Part shown: piece after piece, positions 32,809 to 42,754 of the stretch | Layout of the letters: each line of letters opens with the position of its first letter | Position numbering within the stretch: position 1 is the first letter of the stretch | DNA from: Protopterus annectens | Taxonomy: Eukaryota; Chordata; Ceratodontiformes; Protopteridae | Direction: 5' to 3' | Assembly: GCF_019279795.1 (NCBI RefSeq) | Contig: NC_056731.1 | Span: 866,415,482-866,479,481, forward strand | Length of the DNA: 64,000 nucleotides | The notes under the pieces: model-generated | Databases searched by the model: none | Seen by the model: only the letters and a program-made list of their open reading frames with translations | What the model was told of the DNA's origin: nothing | Position numbers and translations under genes: made by a program

Positions 32809-34072
32809 ATGGACAGATAGATGAAAATGCTTCAAATGAACTTCCAGTAGTAATTTCCAACAAAACAGGTGACTTTCATGTTTCTAACTTTCCAGACAAC
32901 TTGTATCAAACTGAGCATGCTGAAGTATTGAGTATAGGCTACACTTTTGTCCCTACATGTCGAGTTCAAACAGACAGCTTTTTGTTGGACTTGCAGTTGT
33001 TTATCAGAAAGCTTAATTTTTTTATGCATGTTTAACCATGAAAATGTGGAAAATACAAGTTATTTGTTAAAAAGAGCTAGTACTTTTAACCCACCCACTG
33101 TTCTTCCTTTAGTTTTATTTGAGAAATTATGTGATTTTGAGATCAGAAATTACCTGAATATTAAAACTAAAGACCATACTTACAACTTGAGTGTGACTGA
33201 AAATGAATTGTTAACATTGCTTTGTCAAGATAAGAACATACGGGTTATGAAACCTGACTGGGTAGGGGGTAATGTATATTCAAGACTATTTTAAGAAAAT
33301 GTTTGTTGACATTATTGATGATGATGATATGTATGAAGAAACTACACAAAATTATATTCATGTGGCATACAGGAAAATAGATTTTTTTCTTGCAAGACAT
33401 GTTTGACCAAGGGCAAGTAGATGGGGAAACTATGAGTTTCCTTAAAGTGAAATATCCCATAGTGCCAACTATTTTTGGCATTCCAAAGCTTCATAAAGAT
33501 TTGAGGGATCCTCCCATGAGGCCAGTTGTTAACGCCAGTAGTTCTAAGGTACATGCCATGACAAAATACGTGGATTTGAAGCTTAAAAACTGTTTAGCAA
33601 GGTACCACCACCTCTGTAAGGACTCTTGGGATTTTTTTACAAAACTTAAAGGAGTTAACTATTCAAAAGCATTATGTTTTATAACAGTAGATGTTGTTAG
33701 TTTATTTAATGTTATTCTCCACCAACAGGATCTTGAATGGTTTAAGGAATTTCTAGTGGATTTAAGAACATGTTCTTTTGTTGAAATTGAAGTCACATTG
33801 ATGGAAATAATTTTTGACTACAATTTTGTTTATATTGAAGGACAGTATTTTAAGAAGAAAAGGGGTATAGCAATGTGGGCGGCTTGCACCCCCCTGTATA
33901 TTAATATAATCATGGTGCAGTGGGAAAAACTGTACATACTGAGTAACCCAAAATACAGGCATTAAAAATCTATGCCAGATTTTTGGATGATATTTTTTAG
34001 CAGGGGAAATGAATAAAGAAGAAGCAACTGGATTGGTAAACTATTTGAATTCCACTACCTCGTTTTTAAAAT
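32799..34072 (+). pseudogene. PLE-II N terminus and RT, 5' part
   Basis: The N-terminal segment reads YTFVPTCRVQTDSF and FIRKLNFF (about 32930-33025), typical of PLE proteins. The D-K-G-G motif near 33245 is degraded (KPDWVGG). RT follows from 33390: IFGIPKLHKDLRDPPMRPVV, FITVDVVSLF (about 33680), then ARFLDDIF near 33975, the catalytic F-L-D-D, intact and followed by a stop. Frames break near 33030, 33290 and 33965. The ORF is cut at about 34072 by LINE-B. Confidence 0.8.
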
Positions 34073-34075
34073 TGG

Positions 34076-34190
34076 CCCTGCTCCCCTAGACAGAGAATTG
34101 AACTGAATTGCTGTAGACTGTACTCTACCATTGTTAGTACCCACCTGCAATCACTGATAACTTTTCCATGCACATCTGCAGGAGTGGAGT
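34076..34190 (+). repeat. 115-bp repeat, copy 1 (LINE-B 5' region)
   Basis: ccctgctcccctagacagag, actgaattgctgtagactgt and cctgcaatcactgataactt recur in the same order at 37502-37617, with about six differences. Beyond 34190 the two sequences diverge. It begins at the LINE-B left boundary. Confidence 0.88.
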
Positions 34191-34740
34191 GTAGTGACTT
34201 CTCCTCGGTACCCTCCCTAGCCCTACATCCAATCCCACTCGCCCTGTTTCTCTCAACCTATCACCTTTCTCCTGCTTCCCTCTCCCACCTCCCCTAACAA
34301 TTATTTGTAGAGGCCTTTTTCCCCACTGCCCAGTCCCTAGAAACATACTTTTCAGGATAGCCCCCTGTCCCCACGTGAGATTGTACATGCCGGTAAGGTG
34401 CCTTCTTATACTTGCTGACAGCTTTACTGGATGAATCTGCTGTTCTAAAGGTTGTTGTTGCTAAAATAGTCTACACATTTAATTTAGCAAGTGCCTTTAT
34501 TTAGGTCTATATGCGATGCTATGCATGTATAGCTTTTTATAATACCTTCTGCTGCACTGACATCTCTGTATATTGCTTGGTGTTGACCACACATTGATCT
34601 TTGGCTGTATTGATATTTAGATACTGAGCTCCATGATATGCAGTGATAAGCTATAAACCGGATTTTCTTTGTTAGTATTGCTCTTGTTAGCGAGGTTATC
34701 TTTTTCGGACTGGCCCTCTGAATCATTGTGGGTACTATGT

Positions 34741-34841
34741 TATTAGGTCTCCCTTTAACCATTTTTAACTGCTCATAAAGTCTAATGCATTATTAGGGCT
34801 CCCTTTAATCATTTTTAACTGCTGATAACATCTAAAGCGTT
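34741..34841. repeat. 50-bp tandem duplication
   Basis: tattaggtctccctttaacc at 34741 recurs as tattagggctccctttaatc at 34791, with the shared core atttttaactgct. Two units, period 50. Confidence 0.85.
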
Positions 34842-35652
34842 AATACATGTGCCTCACTAACCATGGTAATAACTGTATCTAAATAGACTGGTGAAACGCT
34901 GCTAACACTATTTCAAAGGTCTATGTAAACCACTTTCTAACAGGATACTATATTAAACCTAGTGGCTGTGTTTTTCGCTAGCCGCGGAATCACGTTTCTA
35001 ATTGGCCCGGTGAGACGTTGCAATTCTCTTATTTAAAGTCCCAGTAACTATTCAGAACACTACTGGTAGCCCTTGCAGCTGTTTATCGCTAGCTAATAAA
35101 ACAATCTGCATTTGGCGCCACTCTGCGATAGTACATTTTATCACTCTCAAGCTGCATTATACTGCTGTACAACAGCGTGTTACGACTTCATCAAGTACGT
35201 CTGATATGGTTAGCAATGTTTTTAACTTTTTTATTTCCTAAATCTGACCTGGTTAGTCACTCTTATTTTTAAACTAAGCAGTTTCTCCAAGATTAACTTA
35301 CTTATGCTTCAGCCTGAATGGTTGTAACAGCAGTGCACCAAATGTCCGCAGTACCTTGCAGCTGATATACAGACCAGACTAGAATTTAAGTAATATGCAG
35401 TGTAGAAAACATCTATGTAACTGAAATACTAGATTGCAATTTCTTGAAAGATAACTGTGCTGTTACTGTTGTGTGTTCTGCTCTGCTGTAAACCTCATTC
35501 ACAGACAGTTCCTCTAATTCCCATAATACCCACTCCACGCTCCATTCTCCCACTGACTCAATCTACCCCCCCCCCCGCACGCCTCTCCCAACAACAGCCT
35601 AATCTCATACACTAACCCCTTCTTTCTCCTTTGTTCATTTCAGCTCGCTTTA

Positions 35653-35670
35653 GCAACAACTCCCTCCCAT
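35653..35670. repeat. 18-bp target-site duplication of PLE-III (left)
   Basis: gcaacaactccctcccat directly before the PLE-III 5' truncation is identical to 37079-37096. Confidence 0.85.
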
Positions 35671-36254
35671 ATTGGCATATAATTAACAGTGATAAAGATG
35701 TAAGGAACAAATTACCTCAAAAACCCAGAATAGTTTGGAAAAGGGGTAAGAACTTTAAACAAATAATGCAAAGTGACATAAAAGGATTACCATGGAGGAA
35801 AGGTAAGTTCCAATGCAATATGTGTAATTATTGTTCACACATGAAGACAGGTGAAACTTTTAGCATTAGGAATGTGACCTATGAAGTGAGACATAAATTT
35901 AATTGTCAGTCAAAAGGTGTAGTTTATTTAGCCCAGTGTCAACAATGCACCACATTTTATTTTAGGAAAACTGACAGAAAGCTACGTGAACATGTCTATG
36001 AACATCTGCATGCCATTAAGAAAAATAGACCAGATAATGCATTAGCAAAACATATGGCAGAAAATCCTACTCACACATTTTTATTTAGAGCAGTAGACAC
36101 TGTCCTTTTAGATGGTAGGGATGGACCACATCAAATACAATTAGAGGTCTTGGAATTCTACTGGCAGATTCGTTGTAATGCCGGTGTCGTGCCCGGATTA
36201 AATGAGATATGTTCTCTTTACCCAATATTGAAACTTAAAAGCTTGTGTCGTTAG
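35671..36254 (+). pseudogene. PLE-III GIY-YIG endonuclease, C-terminal part
   Basis: The open frame is uninterrupted to the stop at 36254. It starts with WHIINSDKDVRNKLP, then CNMCNYC (CX2CX2C, about 35815-35835), then VVYLAQCQQCTTFYF (GIY-like part), LREHVYEHLHAIKK and a C-terminal GVVPGLNEICSLYP. In PLE-I the second half reads F-Y-I-G-K; here it is FYFRKT, so the YIG glycine is lost and the conserved R of L-K-E-R is replaced by H. Nuclease activity is doubtful even though the frame is open. Confidence 0.8.
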
Positions 36255-36951
36255 TTAATTTGCTTTGTTATAGCCCCTGGTCACATCTCTACCTTTATTC
36301 CAGAGGGTATAGTTATTCATGTAGGCCTATGTATGTAACCAATAATTATAACATTCTATGGATAATTTGTTGTATATATTGTGTTTCAATTGTTGCTAGG
36401 TAGTAGTAGTTATAACATTTCCATTTATAAGAACACACTATGGCATAATTAAATGTGGTCACTCTCTTCTATTTCACCCCTTCTCTGATTTTCTTACTCT
36501 TTGGAGTTCTACCCTTTGCTTACTTTTTCTTTTTAGTGCACAGTACTCATATATACACTGTACCCAATCGTGGGTCATTTTATGTACTTGTCTGTCAACA
36601 CGGATAGTTTTTCTGTATATACATTCTTGTTTTTTGTTTCAATCCTTTAAGAATGTGTCTTTATTATCCGCGTATTAACAGGGTTTCCATATATTCAAAC
36701 TGTAAGAGATGTGATGATATAGGCGCAGTCATATTCAGCGTTTTAAATTTAATAAAATACATTTTACTAAAAGCTATGTATAATACAATGTATTAATGAT
36801 TTTTTGATGTTATAATTAATATGTTGTTATATGATCCGGGTTTGGATCATTACAAGGTTTTTAATTATTTTTAATTTTTAATTATCTGCGGCGCTTGTAT
36901 TTTGGCGCCAACGCATTGATTTAAAAGTAGCTGTTGTCTTGTTTTAGTTGT

Positions 36952-36990
36952 CTGAAGAAGTCCCACAACTTGGTGGGACGAAAAGCGCTT
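36952..36990 (+). ncRNA. Hammerhead-ribozyme-like motif A
   Basis: CTGAAGA (36952-36958), A, a perfect 7-bp stem GTCCCAC/GTGGGAC (36960-36966 with 36973-36979) closed by AACTTG, then GAAA (36980-36983) and AGCGCTT. This is the clearest stem II in the window. AAGCGCTT is self-complementary, like the very short stem III of hammerheads thought to act as dimers. Stem I pairing is weak (about 3-4 pairs). Confidence 0.62.
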
Positions 36991-37078
36991 AACAGAATCA
37001 TTTTGAATAAACAGTTTATTACAGAAAGCTATCGCTCGTCTGCGTGTGAGGTGTTTGCAGTCCACAGCATTTGTGTTT

Positions 37079-37096
37079 GCAACAACTCCCTCCCAT
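37079..37096. repeat. 18-bp target-site duplication of PLE-III (right)
   Basis: gcaacaactccctcccat is identical to 35653-35670. Confidence 0.85.
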
Positions 37097-37501
37097 CCAG
37101 GACGCCTAATTGTCTGCTGTTCTACTATCAGAAAAAAAAAATTGTCTTTTTAACTTTTTCCCAGGGACATCAAACTCTACTGCTGCTCTAGTGCATGTAA
37201 GCATAAGCAGGACTTAAGGAATTGATGTACTGTGTCTGACCTGTATATCTTCTGTGCGCCACTGACAGCATGTACACTCACTCACAGGGACTACCTCTTC
37301 TCTCCCTCACTAGTCTCCTGCACCACCTGCACTTCCACAGTAGGTGGCAGCAGACCTCCTTAAATCGCCCCCCCAGAGCAGAACCTGTTCCTGGTATTAA
37401 TATTTGCTTGCAAGCAATCCTTACTGTTGCCCATAAACTCAGACTATACCTCCACCTAGCATTACTAGATTGTAATCCACTTCCACCCCTTATACACATA
37501 A

Positions 37502-37617
37502 GGCCCTGCTCCCCTAGACAGAGAATTGAACTGAATTGCTGTAGACTGTCCTCTACCATTGTTAGCACCTACCTGCAATCACTGATAACTTTTCCACGCA
37601 CATCTGCTGGACTGGCT
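37502..37617 (+). repeat. 115-bp repeat, copy 2 (LINE-B 5' region)
   Basis: Second copy of the segment at 34076-34190, about 2 kb apart after removing PLE-III. Either LINE-B has duplicated 5' units or two LINE-B copies adjoin. Confidence 0.85.
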
Positions 37618-38726
37618 GGCTCCATTCACCCTATGGGCTCACTCTGCTCCCCTACTCTGCCCCCAATTCCACCTGCCCCCAATACTCCTACTTTTATTCT
37701 ATCCATTTCCCCACCCCCAGCATCCATCATCCAGTTAACATCTTCCCTACTCTATCCCCTCCACCACTCACCTGCACTCATTAAATACATTCACTCTAAC
37801 CCAGCCTCCTCCCAGTCCTAGGTCTAAACTCCCAATTACAAATTTTAACACATTAAAGATCTTCACTTTAGCTATGCTCTCTTCAGTGTTCCACACCCTA
37901 CCCACTCCCCTAACCCTCTTAATGTTTCTAATTCCCTTATACCATACCAGCTCCTATTCCACCGGTCAACTCCCCCACTCTTTTTTGTCCCCAGCTCTAC
38001 ACTTATCCCACATCAACACCCCACAAACACTTACTTTTACCCCATTTCTCCCACTCTATTAAAGCCTAATCCACTCCATCGCTTTAAACTTAAAATTATG
38101 CCAGTCACTGCAAAGCTTCATATACCTAAACCAATGTTACACTTTCCAGATTACTTAAAATCCAAACATCCCTAATATTGTTTGTCTTCAACTCCATTTT
38201 CCTAGCAGGGGACATTCACCCTAACCCTGTACCTAACCAACCCACCTTTAACAGTACCCCTCGCACAAGTCATTCCCCCTCCCATAAAACCCTTAAACTA
38301 TTTACTATCAACACCCAGAGCCTCTGTAACAAATTATCTCACTTTCAAGCTTGGCTAAACCACAATCAACCTGACCTTGTTGCCATCTCCGAGGCATGGC
38401 TCAAACCCCACATCTCTGACTTCCCAGTTCCTACCCTGTAGGTTTCAAGCTCTTAGATGTGACTGCTTAAACAGAAAAGGCGGTGGTGTTGCATCAATCT
38501 TCTCCAACCTTCTCACTATTTTCCTTTCCCGAATCCTTTTCCTCAATTCGCTAATGCAGAACTAGTAGCAGGATTACTAAAAATGAATAATCTTAAAAGC
38601 CTCTGTATCATCATCCTTTATATCACCCTCCGGAAATAATACCTCAGCCTTCAAAGACAGTCTCTTATGGGCCTCAACTGAAATTAATCTTGAGACTGGC
38701 ATCCTAGTTGACGTAAACATATACAC

Positions 38727-39074
38727 ACTCTCAATATTATAATCAGAAATATAAAAAATATACTAATAAATAAAGAGTGCTTATATATGTAACAAAAACC
38801 ACTCTTGGTTGAAATGAAACAAAACATAAGAAATTTCTATGTTAAACATAAAAAATATATATAACTGTTACAGTTCATAAAAATGTAATGCTTCAAAGGA
38901 CGGTCAATAAGAAAGGGTTTCAAACTAACCCTATCATTAAGACCATGTCCTATGTCTGCTCGCAGTCTAATAATCCACTTACCCACTTCTCTCTCAGTGA
39001 AATTAACAGTGTACCCTAGCACTCTTTATTTATTAGTATATTTTTTATATTTCTGATTATAATGTTGAGAGTGT
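38727..39074. repeat. 54-bp inverted repeat arms
   Basis: ataatcagaaatataaaaaa and tatactaataaataaagagt in the left arm (38727-38781) reappear as their reverse complement in the right arm (39020-39074), with about one difference. The spacer is 238 bases. Confidence 0.92.
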
Positions 39075-39190
39075 GGTTTCTTATGTTTTTAATGATATAT
39101 GAAGAGATGACAAATTTATGTGATTTTATTGGCTGGTTGCGTCATATATTCTGTATTTAAAGAGCTTGAGAGGAATGTTTTTATTAAAGT

Positions 39191-39226
39191 CTGAAGAAGC
39201 ATCCTTAGTAGATGTGAAAGCGCTTA
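39191..39226 (+). ncRNA. Hammerhead-ribozyme-like motif B
   Basis: CTGAAGA (39191-39197), A, a 5-bp stem GCATC/GATGT with one G-U pair (39199-39203 with 39211-39215) and loop CTTAGTA, then GAAA (39216-39219) and GCGCTTAC. Confidence 0.55.
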
Positions 39227-41384
39227 CTCTCTTAATAAAAGCAGTTTTTACTACATCTGTGACTGGTTGACTTAGATTGTCGTGGAGTACCTGCAAACTC
39301 ACTTCTCAACCCAGGCACTAAAAACAATCTCTGCCCAGACCCTAGTAAATCTGATCTAGAAATAGGCTCTTTATTCAAATCTTTCTTTATCAACTCAATA
39401 TCAGAACTAACCAAGACTTTTCCAAACAACAACCCTCCCCCTCTACAGTCTCCCCCATTGAAGTCATGTCCCCACCCCCTAACTCTCCCCCATGTTTGAG
39501 CTCAAACCCATCTCCAGCAACTACATAAAGACTTCTCTCCAAACTAAAACCCTGCTCCCTCTTTCCCTAAGTCAGCTGCTGATGGGATTGCACTCCCTAT
39601 TAGTATCTTAATCAACAGATCTATACAGGAATCCTCCATCCCCAAACACTGGTGCACTGTCTTTATTCTACCTCTCCATAAAGGAGGGAAAAATACTAAT
39701 ATCTCAAACTTCCGCCCTATAGCTATCCTCTCCCCAGTCTCCAAGATCCTAGAAAAATGCATTCACCTTCAACTTATGCCATTCCTAACTCAAAACCATC
39801 TTCATACTCCAACCCAACATGGTTTCCGACCTGGCCATAGCACAACAGCAGCTCTACTCTCTTTTCTAGACACAGTCAATCAAGCCTGTGATTCTGGGAA
39901 AATAGTCTCAACAGTTCTGCTAGATCTCTCCAAAGCATTTGATACTGTTTCCCATACCCATCTTCTGAGCCATCTTTCAAACCTAAATTTCTCCTAAAAC
40001 ACCCTATCCTGGTTCTCAAGTTACCTGTCCGACAGATCTCAGGCTATGAAATGGAGAAAAGAGACCTCACCCTTTCCACTCATCCCTACTGGTGTACCTG
40101 AGAGATCCATTCTCAGTCCTACGCTGTTCAATATCTTTATCAATAATTTTCACTCTGCTATCCCTAATGCCAAATTCATACAATATACAGACGACTCAAC
40201 TCTAGTCTGCTGTGCCACTAACCTCACTAAACTATTAACTAAGACCCAGTCTGTCTTCTCAACCACTGAGACCTGGATGCTCCAAAACCACCTTTCTCTT
40301 AATGCTAACAAATCCAAAATATTACTATTCCCACCCGCAAAATCCTTCCCTTATGACAAAAGCTCCTTCCAAGTCCAAAGCCAAAACAGCACTCCTATTG
40401 AAGTCATTCCCTTCGCCAAACCTCTCTGTGTAACTATCGATGAACACCTAAAGTTCGATACCCACATACAGCAAAATATAAAAAAGACCCATAAAAAACT
40501 TGGTATGCTGCACAGAAACAATCACTTCCTCTAACTAGACTAACACTTGCCTCTACTTATCTCCTTCCATCACTAATGTACGGTGTTCTCTTACTGACCA
40601 ACTTATTTTCCTCCATCTCTTCTAAACTTGAAAATTGTTACAACAAAATCTCAAAATTCGTCACCAAAGCCAAATACTCCTCCCATCATTGTATTGCCCT
40701 CCATTCACTACATTGGTTAGAGCTCCCTAATTAACTGGACTATCTCCAACTTACTACAGCTCACAGGCTAATTTTCAATCCCACCAAATACCCCGCACTC
40801 GCTAACATCCTACCCCTATGCATCCCAAATAGAACTCTCAGATCTGAACAACAAAACTTAATTGCTGTCCACAAACCTAAGCGATGCTCAGGACAACAAC
40901 TCCTCTCTTTTTCCTTAGCCAAGAAATGCAATTCTCTCTCCATCTCCCTAAGGACTATGCAGAACACTGACAACTTTAAAATTCAGCTTCGCTTCTACCT
41001 CTCTTCTAAATGGAAATGTAACTCCATTCTCCCAACCTAGCTCTGTCACCTCTGGTACATCTAGGCTTTTTAAATGCATGGTTCTTCCTCAGTGACTGCT
41101 AATCCACATGATACTTTGTTCAATGTAAATATTGTAAATACTTTTCTCTCTCTCTTTCTGAAATGTATTTGTATGTATTCAAAATTCACATTTTTTTCTA
41201 TGTGAATTTTGTACATATTAATTCATTCTGATTTGTATTGTTTATTTGTAACTGTTTTTACTATGCATGTATCTTCAATTGTATTTTGTACTGTGAAGCT
41301 TTTCTCTCCGGACCTCCTCTGAAAACAGGCTCCCTGAGCCCAATGGACTTCCCCGGTCATCAAACTGGAAATAAATAAATAAAT

Positions 41385-42358
41385 GTACTTATTCCTACAG
41401 CACTGAAAGCATTGGCTACCTAGATGTGCTAATAGCCAAAGATCATGTTAAGGAGAAGCTTACTACTAACATTTATAGGAAACCCCACTATTCAAATTCC
41501 CTCTTGCATTGTGCAAGTTGCCACCCTTGGCATCTTAAGAAAGGGGTGGTAAAGGGACAATTTATTCATCTGGCTAAAATGATTTCTGATGGCAATTTGT
41601 TTGTGCAAAAAAGTAACAAACTTCTTGACATGTTCCAGGCAAGAGGGTATCTGTTGCAATTGATTGATAGCATTCATAGTGAGGCAAGTACGAAAAGGTT
41701 AGAAGGCACCATCCTACCTGTTTTTAGGGGTTCGACTACACTGATTATGGAGGATGTTAATGACAAATACGTGATAGGTAACAACACTAAAAATTATGGT
41801 AAGGCATTTGTCACAACTTACACTGTGGACAGTGATGTAATTGGTAACATACGATGTAAGAACTGGAAAATGTTTTCTTGTTATGGGAAAGATTTGGAGA
41901 AATATGATGATAGACCATGTATAGTATATAGGACAAGGAAGAATTTGAAAAAACTGTAGGAAGTCAGAGAAAAACTGGCTTCAAATTCAGCCAAGAGATG
42001 GGGAACTTACAAGTGTGGACTCTGCAACCAATGCAAAATTTTTTTTGAGGGTAACACACTAGTGATAGGGACCCACAAGTTGGTTACTTCATTCCACTGC
42101 ACTTGTAATTCAATGTGTTTAGTATTTGTGGCAAAGTGTGTTCAATGTTTGTGTTTTTATGTAGGAAAAAACAAATGGAAATTTAAAGAGCGTATTTACG
42201 AGCACAATCTAGACATAAGGAATAAGAATGTTAAAAACTCTTTATACAAGCATGTGAAAACACACCCCGATCATTCCTTTTTATTTTTTGGATTGGATTT
42301 TGTACCCCAGAATATGAGGGAGGGCCGTGGGAAGATCTTATCAAATTTGGAGAAATGA
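41385..42358 (+). pseudogene. PLE-II RT end and GIY-YIG endonuclease, 3' part
   Basis: It continues the frame cut at 34072: STESIGYLDVLIAK, NIYRKPHYSNSLLHCASCHPW and GVVKGQFIHLAKMI are typical of the PLE RT thumb region. A stop follows at 41959. Then KCGLCNQC (about 42013-42036) forms CX2CX2C, and the endonuclease reads KCVQCLCFYVGKNKWKFKER (42132-42195) and IYEHNLDIRNKN, with the Arg and Glu of GIY-YIG nucleases. The C terminus is short and ends at 42358, missing the G-L-N segment, which appears out of frame just after (42380). Confidence 0.8.
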
Positions 42359-42406
42359 TGTGGCAACTAAGGTGTGCCCCCTGGCTTTAATGAATGTATT
42401 TCAATC

Positions 42407-42712
42407 AGTAGTGTACTGCGTTTAAAATCATACAAAGTGTAAACCCTGCACCTTGTCTTCTAACAACTACCTACTTTTGTACTTGATAATATAGGGTTAA
42501 CAAATGTGCTTCTGTTGTTAATTAATATAGTGGTCGTGATTTTTTTACTATTTAAATATTGTAGAATTTGTTGAATTTTTAGATTCTGATGAAATCTTGG
42601 TTATAGACTGATGAAAGCACTTAATCTTGTTGGCTCATTACTAATACAGTTTTAAACTTGTCACTGGCTTGTTGGTGTCTTCAGTACCTTCAGTTTTTGG
42701 ATTGTCTGTATT
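42407..42712 (+). repeat. PLE-II right terminal repeat
   Basis: This is the inverted counterpart of 32544-32808, in the coding orientation. 42713-42744 extends beyond the homology and may be an extra 3' piece or filler. Confidence 0.85.
42586..42616 (+). ncRNA. Hammerhead-ribozyme-like motif C-right
   Basis: CTGATGA (42586-42592), A, ATC (42594-42596) pairing with GAT (42610-42612), then GAAA (42613-42616) and GCACTTAATC. Relative to C-left, the first stem II pair changed from G-C to A-T while the sequence in between is identical. Confidence 0.6.
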
Positions 42713-42744
42713 TGTTGTTCCTGGTTTGTGTTTTGCATTTAGAA

Positions 42745-42754
42745 TTGAAATTAA
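42745..42754. repeat. Candidate target-site duplication of PLE-II (right)
   Basis: ttgaaattaa matches 32534-32543. It lies 32 bases beyond the visible right terminal repeat. Confidence 0.4.

Larger units (their letters stand above)
35671..37078 (+). mobile_element. PLE-III: 5'-truncated Penelope-like element
   Basis: This 1408-bp insertion into LINE-B is flanked by an identical 18-bp duplication. It starts inside the coding region just before the CX2CX2C motif and runs through the endonuclease to a 3' terminal region carrying a hammerhead-like motif (36952-36990). 5' truncation with a target-site duplication fits target-primed reverse transcription from a GIY-YIG nick. The region 36255-36930 is AT-rich 3' non-coding sequence with no gene. 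Confidence 0.88.
38727..39290. mobile_element. PLE-IV: rearranged PLE 3' fragment
   Basis: Two 54-bp arms (38727-38781 and 39020-39074) form a nearly perfect inverted repeat. Between them, on the minus strand (39022-38837), a frame reads FTEREVGKWIIRLRADIGHGLN, resembling the C terminus after the GIY-YIG domain in PLEs (W, R-L, G-L-N). To the right, on the plus strand, a PLE-like terminus carries a hammerhead-like motif. It replaces part of LINE-B between the endonuclease and RT. No target-site duplication was found. Confidence 0.6.
38178..41040 (+). pseudogene. LINE-B ORF: 2A-like start, APE endonuclease and RT
   Basis: The start is unclear. The open frame begins near 38178 with hydrophobic residues and then AGDIHPNPVP, close to the 2A-like signature D-x-E/H-x-N-P-G-P but with V for G. 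The endonuclease reads LKLFTINTQSLCNKL and ISEAWLKP (about 38300-38400), then is lost at the PLE-IV insertion. RT resumes near 39560: ADGIALPI, WCTVFILPLHKGG (39650-39690), QHGFRPGHST, LLDLSKAFDTVSH, GVPERSILSPTLFN, and the catalytic QYTDDSTLVC near 40185 (Y-T-D-D). LSLNANKSKILLF follows. The C terminus runs to a stop near 41040. Frames shift near 38440, 39270, 40000 and 40535. Confidence 0.78.
34073..41384 (+). mobile_element. LINE-B: L2/Rex1-like LINE with nested PLE insertions
   Basis: It is inserted in the PLE-II RT. The 3' end is a short A-rich tandem tail (aaataaataaata, about 41368-41384), preceded by cctctgaaaacaggctccct, which also ends the separate fragment at 46885-47970 (complement of cgttttcagcggagacccg). 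The 5' region is C-rich and contains two copies of a 115-bp segment (34076 and 37502). Nested inside are PLE-III (35671-37078) and PLE-IV (38727-39290). 34190-35650 and 37097-38170 carry no clear ORF. Confidence 0.75.
32544..42744 (+). mobile_element. PLE-II: Penelope-like element with inverted terminal repeats, split by LINE-B
   Basis: The coding parts 32799-34072 and 41385-42358 join across a 7.3-kb insertion. The RT segment ends with LVNYLNSTTSFLK on the left and resumes with STESIGYLDVLIAK on the right, the contiguous order in PLE RTs. The ends (32544-32808 and 42407-42712) are inverted copies of each other. Both direct and inverted pseudo-LTRs are known in PLEs. A hammerhead-like motif lies in each end. 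Confidence 0.85.

Noticed and set aside
34850..35480. Possible PLE-like terminal sequence with ggcgcc and catcaagtacgtctgat
   Set aside because: The CTGATGA-like core is incomplete and no GAAA follows at the right spacing.
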